Below, one piece after another: positions 1-9,825 of a DNA stretch of 64,000 nt. The position numbers and the translations under genes are program-made. This DNA is from Lachnospiraceae bacterium AB2028. Its GTDB lineage: Bacteria > Bacillota > Clostridia > Lachnospirales > Lachnospiraceae. Under the pieces are notes generated by a model. That model had not been told where the DNA came from, made no database searches, and saw nothing but the letters and a program-made list of their open reading frames with translations. Position 1 is the stretch's first letter; each line of letters opens with the position of its first letter. The stretch is taken from assembly GCA_000621425.1 (NCBI GenBank), contig JHYJ01000014.1, forward strand, positions 1-64,000. Reading direction: 5' to 3'.

Positions 1-15
1 TACATCCCAAGCACG

Positions 16-58
16 AAAAAAGGCACCCACTTCAGTATTTCTACTAAAGTAAGTGCCT
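16..58 (-). terminator. Intrinsic terminator after lysS
   Basis: Inverted arms AGGCAC (21-26) and GTGCCT (53-58) can form a hairpin. Read on the minus strand the hairpin is followed by a run of six U (16-21). It lies about 225 bases past the lysS stop and would end the housekeeping operon. Confidence 0.7.
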
Positions 59-60
59 GT

Positions 61-282
61 TTAGCCATCCAAAAGCTGTTCCTTTGGACTCCCTGTTTTC
101 AGTTTAAATCGTGGTCTACAACAAGCTCCGTCGCTTTCCACGAACGATTTTTCACTTCTTACATCAGCTTCCGTAATCTTCCGACACGCTTGTCAGAAAA
201 CGCGTTTTTTAAGGTCGGTCCGTCTGTATCCAGGATTGTCCGTAGAACGTCGGAACGCGTCGTCTGATGTCGCTGAGCGTCA
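61..282. other. Intergenic stretch with no gene seen
   Basis: This lies between the lysS stop and the hairpin at 21-58. I see no reading frame with a ribosome binding site on either strand and no recognisable RNA. It is probably the long 3' untranslated region of the lysS transcript. Confidence 0.4.
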
Positions 283-1938
283 TTAGGATAACGATTTTAG
301 AGTCGGGAAGAGCAGCACGTCTCTTATCGCCGGACTATCTGTCAGCAGCATAACGAGTCTGTCTATACCGTAACCGATACCGCCTGTAGGAGGCATACCG
401 ATCTCCAGTGCGTTCAGGAAATCCTCATCTGTGTGCTCGGCTTCCTCATCACCTGCTGCCGCATTTGCATCCTGGGCTGCGAAGCGCTCCCTCTGATCGA
501 TGGGGTCATTGAGCTCGGAGTATGCGTTGCACATTTCCCATCCGTTGATGAAGAGCTCGAAACGCTCCACATGTCCCTCGTATCCCGGTTTCTTCTTGGT
601 AAGCGGGGAAATCTCGATAGGATGATCCATTACAAATGTAGGCTGAACCATGTGCTCCTCGCAGAACTCCTCGAAGAAGAGATTTAATATATCGCCCTTC
701 TTGTGGAAATCCTCGCACTCGATGTGGCGCTCCTTAGCCAGAGCCCTTGCCGCATCATCATCGGGCACCTGTGCGGGATCATCGAAATCGATGCCGGCAT
801 ACTTCTTTACGGCTGCTGCCATTGTTATACGCTCGAAAGGCTTTCCGAAATCCAGCTCAATGTCGCCGTACTTGAACTTGGTAGTACCCAGCACCTGCTG
901 TGCCACATGACGGAACATGCTCTCTGTCAGTTCCATCATTCCCTCGTAATCAGTGTATGCCTGGTAAAGCTCCATCAGCGTAAACTCAGGATTGTGTCTT
1001 GTATCAACACCCTCGTTACGGAATACACGTCCGATCTCGTATACTCTTTCAAGTCCCCCGACTATAAGTCTCTTAAGATAAAGCTCAAGAGATATGCGAA
1101 GCTTTAAGTCCTCATCAAGTGCATTGAAGTGAGTCTCGAAAGGCCTTGCTGCAGCACCGCCGGCATTTGCAACCAGCATAGGAGTTTCCACTTCCATGAA
1201 ATCCCTGCCTGCAAGGAAATTACGGATTTCCTTTATGATCTGGCTTCTCTTTACGAATGTATCCCTGCTTTCCTCATTCATGATGAGGTCCACATATCTC
1301 TGGCGGTACCTTGTATCAGTGTTTGTCAGTCCGTGGAATTTCTCAGGCAGAACCTGAAGGCTCTTTGTAAGCAGAGTCATCTCTTCTGCATGTATGGAGA
1401 TCTCACCGGTCATCGTGCGGAAAACATATCCCTTTATACCATAGATATCGCCGATATCCGACTTCTTGAAATCAGCATATGAATCTTCACCAAGGGCATC
1501 CTTTGATACATATATCTGTACATCACCCTTCAGGTCACGGATGTTTGCAAACGAAGCTTTTCCCATTACACGCTTGAACATCATACGGCCTGCAATTGAT
1601 ACACGTATAGGAGATGCGTCAAGCAGTGCCCTCCTTGCATTGTATGCTTCCTTCTTGGCCTGACGGTAAGCGCTTATTGTCTCGTTATCGGCATCTTCAG
1701 CAGGCTCTGTTAATTCCGGCTCAGTGTAATCCTTTAAGATTTCTTTCTCATGCTCTTCATATAAGGACTTTACCTCATCGGTGTGGTGGGTCTGATCATA
1801 CTTTGTGATCACGAAAGGATCCTTGCCCGCATCCTGCAGTGCCTTGAACTTTTCCCTTCTTACCTTCAGGATCTGGTTAATGTCCTGAACCTGCTCATTC
1901 TTTCCGTTCTTTGCCTCGTTGTTTGCATTCTCTCCCAT
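283..1938 (-). CDS. lysS: Lysyl-tRNA synthetase, class II
   Basis: Charges tRNA-Lys with lysine in the cytoplasm. The protein has an N-terminal OB-fold anticodon-binding domain (roughly residues 110-215) and a class II catalytic core with motif 2 (GRVFRNEGVDTRHNPEFT) and motif 3 (GGIGYGIDRLVMLLT). It is about 551 residues, somewhat longer than the usual 490-500, because of an N-terminal extension and an acidic insert (AAAGDEEAEHTDEDF) before motif 3. The ATG at 1938 is chosen because AGGAGA lies at proper distance; the ATG two codons upstream is too close to it. It is last in a minus-strand run after greA, with a hairpin between them that could reduce read-through. Confidence 0.97.
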   Translation of the reverse strand: MGENANNEAKNGKNEQVQDINQILKVRREKFKALQDAGKDPFVITKYDQTHHTDEVKSLYEEHEKEILKDYTEPELTEPAEDADNETISAYRQAKKEAYNARRALLDASPIRVSIAGRMMFKRVMGKASFANIRDLKGDVQIYVSKDALGEDSYADFKKSDIGDIYGIKGYVFRTMTGEISIHAEEMTLLTKSLQVLPEKFHGLTNTDTRYRQRYVDLIMNEESRDTFVKRSQIIKEIRNFLAGRDFMEVETPMLVANAGGAAARPFETHFNALDEDLKLRISLELYLKRLIVGGLERVYEIGRVFRNEGVDTRHNPEFTLMELYQAYTDYEGMMELTESMFRHVAQQVLGTTKFKYGDIELDFGKPFERITMAAAVKKYAGIDFDDPAQVPDDDAARALAKERHIECEDFHKKGDILNLFFEEFCEEHMVQPTFVMDHPIEISPLTKKKPGYEGHVERFELFINGWEMCNAYSELNDPIDQRERFAAQDANAAAGDEEAEHTDEDFLNALEIGMPPTGGIGYGIDRLVMLLTDSPAIRDVLLFPTLKSLS

Positions 1939-1964
1939 AGTCATTCTCCTATAAATAATTAACG

Positions 1965-2004
1965 ATAAATAAAATGAAGCGGACTTAAACTACGGCCCGC
2001 TTCA
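1965..2004 (-). terminator. Hairpin with U-rich tail between greA and lysS
   Basis: Arms TGAAGCGG (1975-1982) and CCGCTTCA (1997-2004) form an 8-bp stem. On the minus strand it is followed by TTTTATTT. It sits between the greA stop and the lysS start, so it may end part of the upstream transcript or attenuate lysS. Confidence 0.6.
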
Positions 2005-2035
2005 GATCACTCATTATCAGTTACAGATCAACGGA

Positions 2036-2521
2036 TCAGTCTTTCTCCATCCACAGATCAAGTACCTTGTACTCAAGTGTTCCAATCGGTGCCTCTACGG
2101 ATACCTTATCACCTTTCTTTGCATTCAGGATTGCCCTGCCGAGAGGTGATTCATCTGATATAACTCCGCTGAGAGACTTTGCCTCGTTTGCACTCTTTAT
2201 TGCAAATGTCATCTCCTCACCTGATGAAAGCTCCTGTATCTTTACCGAACATCCGAAGGATACTCTGGTAAGCTTGCCGTTCTTGGACTCAACATCGATG
2301 ACTTCGACATCCTTGAGCATTGCCTCCAGTTCCTGGATCCTGGCCTCGACATCGCGCTGCTCGTCACGGGCTGCATCATACTCAGCGTTCTCGGAAAGGT
2401 CGCCCTGTTCCTTTGCTTCTTTTATCTTCTGTGCAACTTCTTTTCTACGAACCAGCTTGAGTTCGTCCAGTTCCTTCTCATATTTTTCAAGTCCTGCTCT
2501 GGTAAGCTTATTCTTTGCCAT
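2036..2521 (-). CDS. greA: Transcription elongation factor GreA
   Basis: Rescues backtracked RNA polymerase by stimulating cleavage of the transcript 3' end through the secondary channel. The 161 residues fit the family: an N-terminal antiparallel coiled coil (about 1-75) with the acidic tip motif DLSENAEYDAARDEQ, then an FKBP-like C-terminal domain (about 85-158). GGAGGG lies upstream of the ATG. It is between dusB and lysS on the same strand, an arrangement common in Clostridia. Confidence 0.97.
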   Translation of the reverse strand: MAKNKLTRAGLEKYEKELDELKLVRRKEVAQKIKEAKEQGDLSENAEYDAARDEQRDVEARIQELEAMLKDVEVIDVESKNGKLTRVSFGCSVKIQELSSGEEMTFAIKSANEAKSLSGVISDESPLGRAILNAKKGDKVSVEAPIGTLEYKVLDLWMEKD

Positions 2522-2612
2522 TATAGTCCCTCCGCAATGAATTTTTGCTTTAAATTAACTTATACAGACAATAGATTATAACTCAATTCTTCAATATATG
2601 TCAAATCTGAAA

Positions 2613-3572
2613 TCAGATATTTTCCAGCAGTTTTTCCATGTCTTCAAAGCTCTCTATCCTGCACGCCTTGTCACGTAGCTGCGCCGCATTTGGAAAGCCT
2701 GACATGTACCACGCTATGTGCTTACGCATTTCCCTGACTGCGATATACTCACCCTTGCATTCGCACATAAGCTCCGCATGCCTTCGGATGGTAGTTTTTA
2801 TCTCTTCTATTCCGGGCTTTCCTTTCGTAAAGGTCTCTCCATTGGAAAGGAATGCTTCCTTCACTTCCTTAAATATCCAGGGATTCCCCTGTGCCGCCCT
2901 TCCAATCATGATGCCGTCGCAGCCGGTGGTCTTAAACATATCCATGGCAGATTCCGCACTGTCAATATCGCCGTTGCCTATGACGGGAACGCTTACAGCT
3001 TCCTTTACCTGACGGATGATATCCCTGTCAGCCTTTCCGCGGTAATACTCTTCCCTGGTCCTGCCATGGACGGCTATGGCTGCCGCCCCTGCATCTTCCA
3101 TACGCTTTGCAAATTCTACTGCATTCACGCTGTCCGCATTGAACCCCTTACGGATCTTTACGGTAACAGGCTTAGATACGGCACCGGATACAGCTTTTAC
3201 TATCTTATACGCAAGTTCCGGATCTTTCATGAGCGCCGAGCCTTCGTGGTTATTTACCACCTTGGGCACAGGACAGCCCATATTTATGTCCAGGATGTCA
3301 AAGGGCCTGTCTTCAATGGATGCCGCCACATTTGCCATTATCTCCGGATCACTGCCGAAAAGCTGAAGTGAAATGGGGTGTTCCCTTTCGTCTATGGTCA
3401 GCAATGCTTCCGTATTTTTATTCTTATACATAATGGCCTTTGCGCTGACCATTTCCATACATAAAAGACCTGCCCCCTGCTCCTTGCATAAGAGCCTGAA
3501 AGGCAGATCAGTCACCCCCGCCATGGGGGCAAGTATTACAGGTACTTTTATCTCTACATTTCCGATGTACAT
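2613..3572 (-). CDS. dusB: tRNA-dihydrouridine synthase, DusB type
   Basis: FMN-dependent enzyme that reduces uridines in the tRNA D-loop. The TIM barrel begins with APMAGVTDLPFRLLCKEQGAG and contains the active-site cysteine in DINMGCPVPKV. Phosphate-binding segments IGNGDI and GCDGIMIGRAAQGNPWIF follow, with a helical C-terminal tRNA-binding domain. At 319 residues it is full length. No strong ribosome binding site is visible before the ATG. It follows coaX by 48 bases and probably belongs to the same transcript. Confidence 0.95.
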   Translation of the reverse strand: MYIGNVEIKVPVILAPMAGVTDLPFRLLCKEQGAGLLCMEMVSAKAIMYKNKNTEALLTIDEREHPISLQLFGSDPEIMANVAASIEDRPFDILDINMGCPVPKVVNNHEGSALMKDPELAYKIVKAVSGAVSKPVTVKIRKGFNADSVNAVEFAKRMEDAGAAAIAVHGRTREEYYRGKADRDIIRQVKEAVSVPVIGNGDIDSAESAMDMFKTTGCDGIMIGRAAQGNPWIFKEVKEAFLSNGETFTKGKPGIEEIKTTIRRHAELMCECKGEYIAVREMRKHIAWYMSGFPNAAQLRDKACRIESFEDMEKLLENI

Positions 3573-3620
3573 ATTTTTAGTCTATTTCATTGTGTTTCTG
3601 CAAGCTGTTTTACAGTATCA

Positions 3621-4391
3621 TCACTTGCAGTTTTTTTCATATATAAGCCTGAGGCCGTCCAGGGTAAGCATCCTGTCATAAACTTCTATGCAGTCCGTCT
3701 CATCCGCAATAATGCTGCCAAGTCCCCCTGTAGCCACTACCTTTAGGTCATCCAGTCCTGATTCTTCCTTGACCTTCTTTACCATATATTCAGTCTGGCC
3801 GATCTGTCCGTACACAAGCCCCGCCTGCATACTTGTGACTGTATTCTGAGCAAGGATGGAAGCAGGTTTCTTTATTTCTATCTCAGGCAGCTTTGCAGTA
3901 TCCTGCCATAGTGCCTTTGCACTGATCCTGATGCCGGGAGCCGTAATACCCGCAAGGAACTCTCCGGATGCGCTTATCAGATCATATGTGGTAGCCGTAC
4001 CGAAGTCCATTACCAGCACAGGACCGCCGTACTTTTCATAAGCGCCTACCGCATCCACTATTCTGTCCGCACCGATCTCCCGCGGATTTTCCGTAACGAT
4101 CTTTATTCCGGTTTTCACGCCGGGGCCCACGATAAGGGGTTTCTTACCCACATATCGCTCCAAGCCGCCTACAAGGGAATGCATGATATCGGGAACAACG
4201 CTTGCTATTATGATTCCTTCAACCTCTTCCTTTTTTACATCCATCTGCTGGAGGAGCATCATCACTGACACGCCGTACTCATCAGATGTACGTGGCTGTT
4301 TTGTCATCATCCTGAAACTGTACTTCAGTTCCTCGCCCTTAAAAAGTCCGAAAGTGATATTCGTATTTCCTACATCTACAGTAAGCAGCAT
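3621..4391 (-). CDS. coaX: Type III pantothenate kinase
   Basis: Phosphorylates pantothenate, the first step of coenzyme A synthesis. The ASKHA fold shows the P-loop-like [12 protein letters not shown] at the N-terminus, the catalytic region [17 protein letters not shown] and the second phosphate segment [14 protein letters not shown]. Length is 256 residues, normal for CoaX. GGAGG precedes the ATG at 4391. It lies in the birA-small ORF-coaX-dusB run, an order seen in many Clostridia. Confidence 0.95.
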   Translation of the reverse strand: MLLTVDVGNTNITFGLFKGEELKYSFRMMTKQPRTSDEYGVSVMMLLQQMDVKKEEVEGIIIASVVPDIMHSLVGGLERYVGKKPLIVGPGVKTGIKIVTENPREIGADRIVDAVGAYEKYGGPVLVMDFGTATTYDLISASGEFLAGITAPGIRISAKALWQDTAKLPEIEIKKPASILAQNTVTSMQAGLVYGQIGQTEYMVKKVKEESGLDDLKVVATGGLGSIIADETDCIEVYDRMLTLDGLRLIYEKNCK

Positions 4392-4466
4392 ATGATTTCC
4401 TCCGTCTTCTCAAATAATCTGCCGCATTCTAAATGCGGCAGTAACAATCAATCACTAACAGCCGGA

Positions 4467-4853
4467 CTACACATTAATGTCTTCCAGTCCGTCTATCTTC
4501 TCATGCAATATGAATACCCTGTAATACATGCTCAGGGCCTCGAACATATCCTGTCTCTTGACCTTGATCTGGTGGGTAAGCAGTCCGGCCGAAATCTCAT
4601 CATAAAGGTAATCGCTCTCGTCCGAAACCGTTTCCATGGAAATGCTTCCGTCCTCCTCAAATACGAACATGAAGATGCCGCCGCACTCCTCAGTAAAAAG
4701 AACGCATATAACATGCAGTTCTTCCTTCATGGATTCCGGTATCTTACCGAACATTTCCTCATTGAAAAAATATTTCTGCTCATAGGAGTTTGCACCGCAG
4801 AGAACCACGCGGCCATCTTTCATCCTGCCTTCCTTGATATCTATCTCAGACAT
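4467..4853 (-). CDS. Small conserved protein, DUF6145-like
   Basis: About 128 residues, acidic and apparently soluble, with no signal peptide or membrane segment. It contains VLCGANSYEQKYFFN near the start and EALSMYYRVFILHEKI near the end. This resembles the uncharacterised DUF6145 family of Lachnospiraceae, by recall only. The ATG at 4853 overlaps the birA stop, so translation is probably coupled; a GTG at 4865 is an alternative. Function is unknown; position between birA and coaX hints at a cofactor-related or housekeeping role, but nothing in the sequence proves it. Confidence 0.7.
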   Translation of the reverse strand: MSEIDIKEGRMKDGRVVLCGANSYEQKYFFNEEMFGKIPESMKEELHVICVLFTEECGGIFMFVFEEDGSISMETVSDESDYLYDEISAGLLTHQIKVKRQDMFEALSMYYRVFILHEKIDGLEDINV

Positions 4854-5847
4854 ATCCGTACACACCTCTTACCGAAACTTCGCCGGATGCCACAGTACAA
4901 TATGAACCATCCTTAAGCTTTATGATGAGCTCGCCCCTGTCATTGATGCCTTCCGCGATTCCGCCATACTCACCCAGGGGATCAAGTACACGGACTTCCC
5001 TGTCCCTATTGATAAGATACCTGTCATAGATATCCACAAAGGCAGACATATCCAGGTGCTCCTCAAAAATTCCGTAATAATATTCAAAGTATTCCATTAT
5101 GCCAAGGATAAGTGCAGGGCGATCCACCTTCTCCCCTTTTTCAATACGGAGTGAAGTCGCTATATCCTTTATCTCATCAGGGAAAAAAGTCTGATTGGCA
5201 TTTATGCCTACGCCCACAACAACATACTGGATGTAATCCGGTTCTGCGCTCATTTCCGTAAGTATGCCGCAAACCTTATGTCCGTTTACCAGCACGTCAT
5301 TGGGCCACTTTATCTTTACGTCAAGTTCGGGATGCAGACCCGATATAACCTCTGCCACGCTTACTGCCATAAGAAGAGTCAGCATTGATGCCTTGTCCGG
5401 ACTGAAACGCGGTCTCAAAAGCAGGGTGAAATATATGCCTTCACCCGCCGGAGACTGCCATGTCCTGCCACGCCTTCCTTTTCCTTCGGTCTGACAGTCG
5501 CTCACTACAAGCGAACCATGGTCCATGCCTTCCTCAGCAAGATACTTTGCATCTTCATTGGTGGACTCGGTCTCCTTATGGAAATATACTTTCCTGCCGG
5601 CCCATATGGTATTCATGCGGCTCATAAGCTCACTGCCGGAAAGGATCTCAGGGTATCCCAGCAGAAGATAACCTTTGTTGGTCACTGCCTCGATATCGTA
5701 GCCTTCCTCTTCCAGCTGCTTTATCACCTTCCATACTGCAGTCCTTGACACACCCAGGTCATCACAAAGCTCCTGCCCGGATATATGTACCTTTGTGTTC
5801 CTGAGCTTTCTCAGTATGTCTGCTTTTAAACTGACTCTCGGTGCCAT
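4846..5847 (-). CDS. birA: Biotin-protein ligase and biotin repressor
   Basis: Activates biotin to biotinyl-AMP and attaches it to carboxylases; the N-terminal winged helix (about residues 8-60, ELCDDLGVSRTAVWKVIKQL) can repress biotin genes. The catalytic domain shows GKGRRGRTWQSPAGEGIYFT and KIKWPNDVLVNGHKVCGIL, followed by the C-terminal SH3-like domain. The ATG at 5847 follows the argF stop by one base; a GTG at 5859 would overlap argF. The 3' end overlaps the next small gene, indicating tight coupling. Confidence 0.95.
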   Translation of the reverse strand: MAPRVSLKADILRKLRNTKVHISGQELCDDLGVSRTAVWKVIKQLEEEGYDIEAVTNKGYLLLGYPEILSGSELMSRMNTIWAGRKVYFHKETESTNEDAKYLAEEGMDHGSLVVSDCQTEGKGRRGRTWQSPAGEGIYFTLLLRPRFSPDKASMLTLLMAVSVAEVISGLHPELDVKIKWPNDVLVNGHKVCGILTEMSAEPDYIQYVVVGVGINANQTFFPDEIKDIATSLRIEKGEKVDRPALILGIMEYFEYYYGIFEEHLDMSAFVDIYDRYLINRDREVRVLDPLGEYGGIAEGINDRGELIIKLKDGSYCTVASGEVSVRGVYGYV

Positions 5848-5848
5848 A

Positions 5849-6841
5849 TCAGAAAGCACCCAATGTAGCAGCCATCACAGCCTTGATGGTATGCATACGG
5901 TTCTCAGCCTCACGGAAAACTTCTGACTGGCTGCTCTTGAATACTTCGTCCGTAACTTCCATTTCATCCAGCTTGAACTTTTCATGTATCACACGGCCGG
6001 TCTCTGTTCCCAGGTCATGGAAAGCAGGCAGGCAGTGAAGGAAGATAGCCTTGTCCTTAGCACAGGACATAAGCTCTGATGTCACCCTGTAAGGAGTAAG
6101 GTCTGATATACGCTCTTCCCAGATCTCCTCAGGCTCGCCCATTGATACCCATACATCAGTGTAGACAATATCAGCATCCTTAGCAGCTTCTTTGGGATCG
6201 GTGCAAAGGGATACGGATCCGCCGCTTTCCTTTGCCCATTCCTTACACTGAGCTACAAGCTCATCATTGGGGAAATATTTCTCAGGCGCGCCTACTGCAA
6301 AATGCATGCCCATCTTGCTGCAGAGTATCATAAGTGAATTACCGGTATTGTAACGTGCATCACCCATGTAGCAGAGCTTTAAGCCCTTGTGCTCACCGAA
6401 CACTTCACGGATGGTGAGAAGATCTGCCAGCATCTGTGTGGGATGGTACTCATTGGTAAGTCCGTTCCAGATGGGAACACCGGCATACTTTGCCAGTTCT
6501 TCAACTATCTCCTGGCCAAAGCCGCGGTATTCAATGCCTTCAAACATGCCGCCCAGAACACGTGCCGTGTCGGCGATGCTTTCCTTTTTACCGATCTGGG
6601 ATGCCTGGGGATTGAGATAGGTTGTTCCCATTCCCAGGTCATGAGCAGCCACTTCAAAGGAACATCGTGTACGGGTGCTGGTCTTTTCAAAAATCAGAGC
6701 GATATTCTTTCCTCTGAGAACATCCACATGGATACCCTCTTTCTTCTTTCTCTTGAGCTCTGCTGCCAGATCCACCAGATACATTATCTCTTCCGCTGTA
6801 AAATCCTTTAATGTCAGGAAATGACGTCCCTTTAAATTCAT
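5849..6841 (-). CDS. argF: Ornithine carbamoyltransferase
   Basis: Forms citrulline from ornithine and carbamoyl phosphate, or runs in reverse in arginine catabolism. Carbamoyl-phosphate motif STRTRCSFEVA, ornithine-loop motif VWVSMGEP and catalytic HCLPAFHDLG are all present, and the SMG loop argues for ornithine rather than putrescine as substrate. About 330 residues. The ATG at 6841 has GGAGG six bases upstream; the longer form starting at 6853 would include that site. A short inverted repeat (ATGCCC/GGGCAT, 6870-6890) separates it from the SPFH gene. Whether its role is biosynthetic or catabolic cannot be told here. Confidence 0.93.
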   Translation of the reverse strand: MNLKGRHFLTLKDFTAEEIMYLVDLAAELKRKKKEGIHVDVLRGKNIALIFEKTSTRTRCSFEVAAHDLGMGTTYLNPQASQIGKKESIADTARVLGGMFEGIEYRGFGQEIVEELAKYAGVPIWNGLTNEYHPTQMLADLLTIREVFGEHKGLKLCYMGDARYNTGNSLMILCSKMGMHFAVGAPEKYFPNDELVAQCKEWAKESGGSVSLCTDPKEAAKDADIVYTDVWVSMGEPEEIWEERISDLTPYRVTSELMSCAKDKAIFLHCLPAFHDLGTETGRVIHEKFKLDEMEVTDEVFKSSQSEVFREAENRMHTIKAVMAATLGAF

Positions 6842-6897
6842 GACTGCCTCCAACTGTTTATTATTCGATATGCCCGTTAATACAGGGCATTCTGTTA

Positions 6898-7839
6898 TTA
6901 TTTATCCTTGACTACTTCCTTGAATGTGGTAGCCAGACCTGCTATACCCTGCAGATCCGAAGGTATGATTATCTTTGTAGCCTGGCCGTTTGCCATCTGG
7001 CCAAGTGTCTCCAATGACTTAAGCTGAAGCACGCTTTCATCGGCGCCGGCTTCTCTCAGCATCCTGATACCGTCTGCTGTAGCTTCCTGCACCTTACGGA
7101 TAGCCTCTGCCTGACCTTCTGCCTGACGGAGAAGTGCTTCCTTCTGAGCCTCAGCCTTAAGGATCTGAGCTTCCTTTTCAGCCTGCGCATTAAGGATCGC
7201 AGATTCCTTCTTACCTTCTGCCACAAGGATTGAAGACTTCTTCTCACCTTCTGCTCTGGTAACGGCTTCTCTTCTCTCTCGCTCTGCCTTCATCTGCTTT
7301 TCCATTGCGTTCTGGATCTCGGTAGGAGCGATGATGTTCTTAAGCTCAACACGGTTTACCTTGATGCCCCAGGGATCGGTAGCAAGATCGACAGATGAAC
7401 GCATCTTGGTATTGATGATCTCACGGCTGGTAAGAGTGGAGTCGAAATCCAGGTCACCGATGATATTACGGAGCGTAGTAGCTGTCAGGTTCTCGATAGC
7501 CATGATGGGATTTGCCACGCCGTATGCGTAAAGCTTGGGATCGGTTATCTGGAAAAATACGATGGTGTCGATACGCATGGTAACGTTATCCTTTGTGATA
7601 ACCGGCTGGGGCGGGAAATCATAAACCTGCTCCTTGAGATCAACTCTCTTTGCTACCCTGTCCACGATGGGCAGTTTAAAATGAAGACCTGTGTGCCATG
7701 TGGTAAGGTATGTACCAAGTCTCTCCACAACATATGCATTGGCCTGCGGTACGATCTGAATGCAGGGTACGATTATTATCAGTAAAAAAATGAAAAGAAA
7801 AAATAATACAAATACGCCTGCTCCTGCTAAAACTTCCAT
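6898..7839 (-). CDS. SPFH/band 7 membrane protein, QmcA-like
   Basis: One N-terminal membrane segment (about residues 5-27) is followed by a band 7 domain starting near VPQANAYVVERLGTY. A long Ala/Glu-rich coiled coil follows (about 180-260, with repeated AEGEKKSS, AEGKKES, AEAQKEA units), then a hydrophobic C-terminal region. The family makes large oligomers in membrane microdomains. GGGAGGG precedes the ATG. The gene lies 67 bases after the NfeD gene, and SPFH-NfeD pairs are a known arrangement in which NfeD helps assemble or process the SPFH protein. Confidence 0.92.
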   Translation of the reverse strand: MEVLAGAGVFVLFFLFIFLLIIIVPCIQIVPQANAYVVERLGTYLTTWHTGLHFKLPIVDRVAKRVDLKEQVYDFPPQPVITKDNVTMRIDTIVFFQITDPKLYAYGVANPIMAIENLTATTLRNIIGDLDFDSTLTSREIINTKMRSSVDLATDPWGIKVNRVELKNIIAPTEIQNAMEKQMKAERERREAVTRAEGEKKSSILVAEGKKESAILNAQAEKEAQILKAEAQKEALLRQAEGQAEAIRKVQEATADGIRMLREAGADESVLQLKSLETLGQMANGQATKIIIPSDLQGIAGLATTFKEVVKDK

Positions 7840-7906
7840 TTTTGTTCCCTCCCTTTAATTATGTTTTTTAGTTCTGCTGCTTTTAAGGTCAGCAACCTAT
7901 TTTTTG

Positions 7907-8350
7907 TTATTCTGCCACGGGCTCAACAATAACCTTTACGCCTTCGACCCTGAGAACCTTTACCTTTGTGTCCTTCTCAATCTTTACCTCATCCGATTCG
8001 GTGCGTGCGGTCCACTCCATGCCTTTGATCATTACTGTACCTGTGGCAGCTACATTATCAATATCCACAGAAACAACACCGATCTCCCCGGGCACACTGT
8101 CCACATTGGTAGCTACCATCTTTTTATTGAAATGCTTGGCGGCTATCGGTCTCGTAAATATCAACAGCAATACAGATACCACTATAAATACTGCAATCTG
8201 TGCTACAAGCGGCGCATTAAACAATGAAACGATCAGTGCAACCAGCGCACCGCCTGCAAACCATATAGTGGTCAGTCCCAGTGTGATGATCTCTATCACA
8301 ACCATCACGATAAAAACTACCAGCCATACGAAAGCCATCGATTCAAACAT
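7907..8350 (-). CDS. NfeD-family membrane protein
   Basis: About 147 residues with hydrophobic helices at roughly 5-28, 30-48 and 50-70, then a cytoplasmic OB-fold domain (about 85-145, with GEIGVVSVDIDNVAATGTV and KVKVLRVEGVKVIVEP). This is the short NfeD form lacking the protease domain. The ATG at 8350 is chosen because GGGAGGT lies six bases upstream; the ATG at 8356 overlaps that site. It is the first gene of the NfeD-SPFH pair. Confidence 0.9.
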   Translation of the reverse strand: MFESMAFVWLVVFIVMVVIEIITLGLTTIWFAGGALVALIVSLFNAPLVAQIAVFIVVSVLLLIFTRPIAAKHFNKKMVATNVDSVPGEIGVVSVDIDNVAATGTVMIKGMEWTARTESDEVKIEKDTKVKVLRVEGVKVIVEPVAE

Positions 8351-8411
8351 AGCCATACCTCCCCTCTGAAAGATATTTTTGCAATTTTTACAATAAGAAA
8401 AATCAGATTTT

Positions 8412-8417
8412 ATTATA
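8412..8417 (-). promoter_or_regulatory. Extended -10 promoter for the NfeD-SPFH pair
   Basis: The minus strand reads TGTTATAAT, a TATAAT box with the upstream TG of an extended -10 element, about 60 bases before the NfeD start. No good -35 is visible at 17 bases, which is tolerated by extended -10 promoters. Confidence 0.5.
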
Positions 8418-8544
8418 ACATAAATTTATGTTTTATAGTTAGATTATATGAAATGCAGAACGCTTAATACATATGTACTTTGACAAATTAGACAGGTGTA
8501 TTTTTCGGTTTTGGCAAAAAAATCTGAGAGTTATGGACATGCTA

Positions 8545-9777
8545 TTAACGGCAGGCAGGCACCTGCTGGGTGATGCAGTGGATGTTGCCGCCGCCCTTTA
8601 TGATGGGAAGTGCAGGAATGCCGATGACTTCCCGATCAGGAAAGCATTCCGAAAGGATTTCTATAGCAGTGCTGTCATTCACGTCCCCGAACTGCGGAAC
8701 AAGAACTGCTCCGTTACAGATATAAAAATTCACATAGCTTGCTGCTAAGCGTTCGCCTACTTCACGCACATCCTCACCGGGAACAAAGCTGTATCCCTTC
8801 AGGTCTTCCTCCGTGACACACACGGGCTTAGCCGGGATAGGAAGCTTATGTATCACGAAATGCCTGCCTTTGGCATCGGTTTCATTTTGAAGCACTTCAA
8901 GATCTTTTGAACTCATCTGATACTGGGGATCCTTTTCATCATCAGTCCAGGCAAGCACCACTTCCCCGGGCTTTACAAAAGCACAGACATTGTCCACATG
9001 CTCGTTTGTCTCGTCATTATAGATGCCGTGGGGAAGCCATATGACTTTTGTTGCGCCCAGCATTATGCAGAGCTTTTCTTCTATTTCGGATTTTGTCAGG
9101 TCTGGATTACGTCCCGGACTTAACAGGCAGCTCCCGGTCACGATAAGGGTTCCGTCACCGTCACTGTGTATGCTGCCGCCCTCAAGGACAAAATCTCCGG
9201 CCTCATAGACCTCCGTCCCAAGAGCTTCGCAGATCTTTACTGCTGCCGCATCGTCATTTTCATAATCGGGGTATAGGCCGTCATAAGATCCGCCCCAGGC
9301 ATTGAATTTCCAGTTGATGCCTTTGATCTTTTTTCCATCCGTTACGAATGTAGGGCCCACATCCCTGGCCCAGGCATCGTCAGTAGGGATTTCAAGCACT
9401 TCCGCCGTGTCCCCAAGCATCTGCCTTGCAGAAACTGCATGATCCTTATCTGCCAGCATGTAGACTTTTTCATGTTTTGATATTTCTGTAGTGATCTGCG
9501 CAAAGACCTTCTGTGCCTCAGCACCGCCATATGGCCATGAGCCGGGACGTACCGGCCAGATCATTATGGTAGCTGCATGCTTTTCAAACTCGCCCGGCAT
9601 ACGGAAACCATCCGCCGTGGGATTTATTTTATGCAGTTTCAGGTCCTTGCAGCGCGCCTTGTTTGCCTCCCTTGCAATGGCAGTTTCTTCAGGAGTCCAA
9701 GGTCTGTTTGCCCATTTTACCTTTGTTATATCAATAGACTTAGCTATTGCATCTGTATCTCTTCTGTCTTTCCCCAT
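8545..9777 (-). CDS. aguA: Agmatine deiminase
   Basis: Hydrolyses agmatine to N-carbamoylputrescine and ammonia. The pentein fold shows the catalytic cysteine in GGGNIHC near the C-terminus, the catalytic histidine in [10 protein letters not shown], and the acidic [12 protein letters not shown]. Length 410 residues, a little over the usual 365-380 because of an N-terminal stretch (about 1-45). It is the last gene of the minus-strand polyamine operon. The usual partner aguB, for N-carbamoylputrescine amidase, does not follow: the next gene is NfeD. Confidence 0.95.
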   Translation of the reverse strand: MGKDRRDTDAIAKSIDITKVKWANRPWTPEETAIAREANKARCKDLKLHKINPTADGFRMPGEFEKHAATIMIWPVRPGSWPYGGAEAQKVFAQITTEISKHEKVYMLADKDHAVSARQMLGDTAEVLEIPTDDAWARDVGPTFVTDGKKIKGINWKFNAWGGSYDGLYPDYENDDAAAVKICEALGTEVYEAGDFVLEGGSIHSDGDGTLIVTGSCLLSPGRNPDLTKSEIEEKLCIMLGATKVIWLPHGIYNDETNEHVDNVCAFVKPGEVVLAWTDDEKDPQYQMSSKDLEVLQNETDAKGRHFVIHKLPIPAKPVCVTEEDLKGYSFVPGEDVREVGERLAASYVNFYICNGAVLVPQFGDVNDSTAIEILSECFPDREVIGIPALPIIKGGGNIHCITQQVPACR

Positions 9778-9825
9778 GACCGATATTTTTCCTTTACTGC
9801 CTTTTACACTTCCGGTACGTTTCTC

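Noticed and set aside
5849-6841. Putrescine carbamoyltransferase in place of the missing aguB
   Set aside because: The VWVSMGEP loop and HCLPAFHD motif are those of ornithine carbamoyltransferase.
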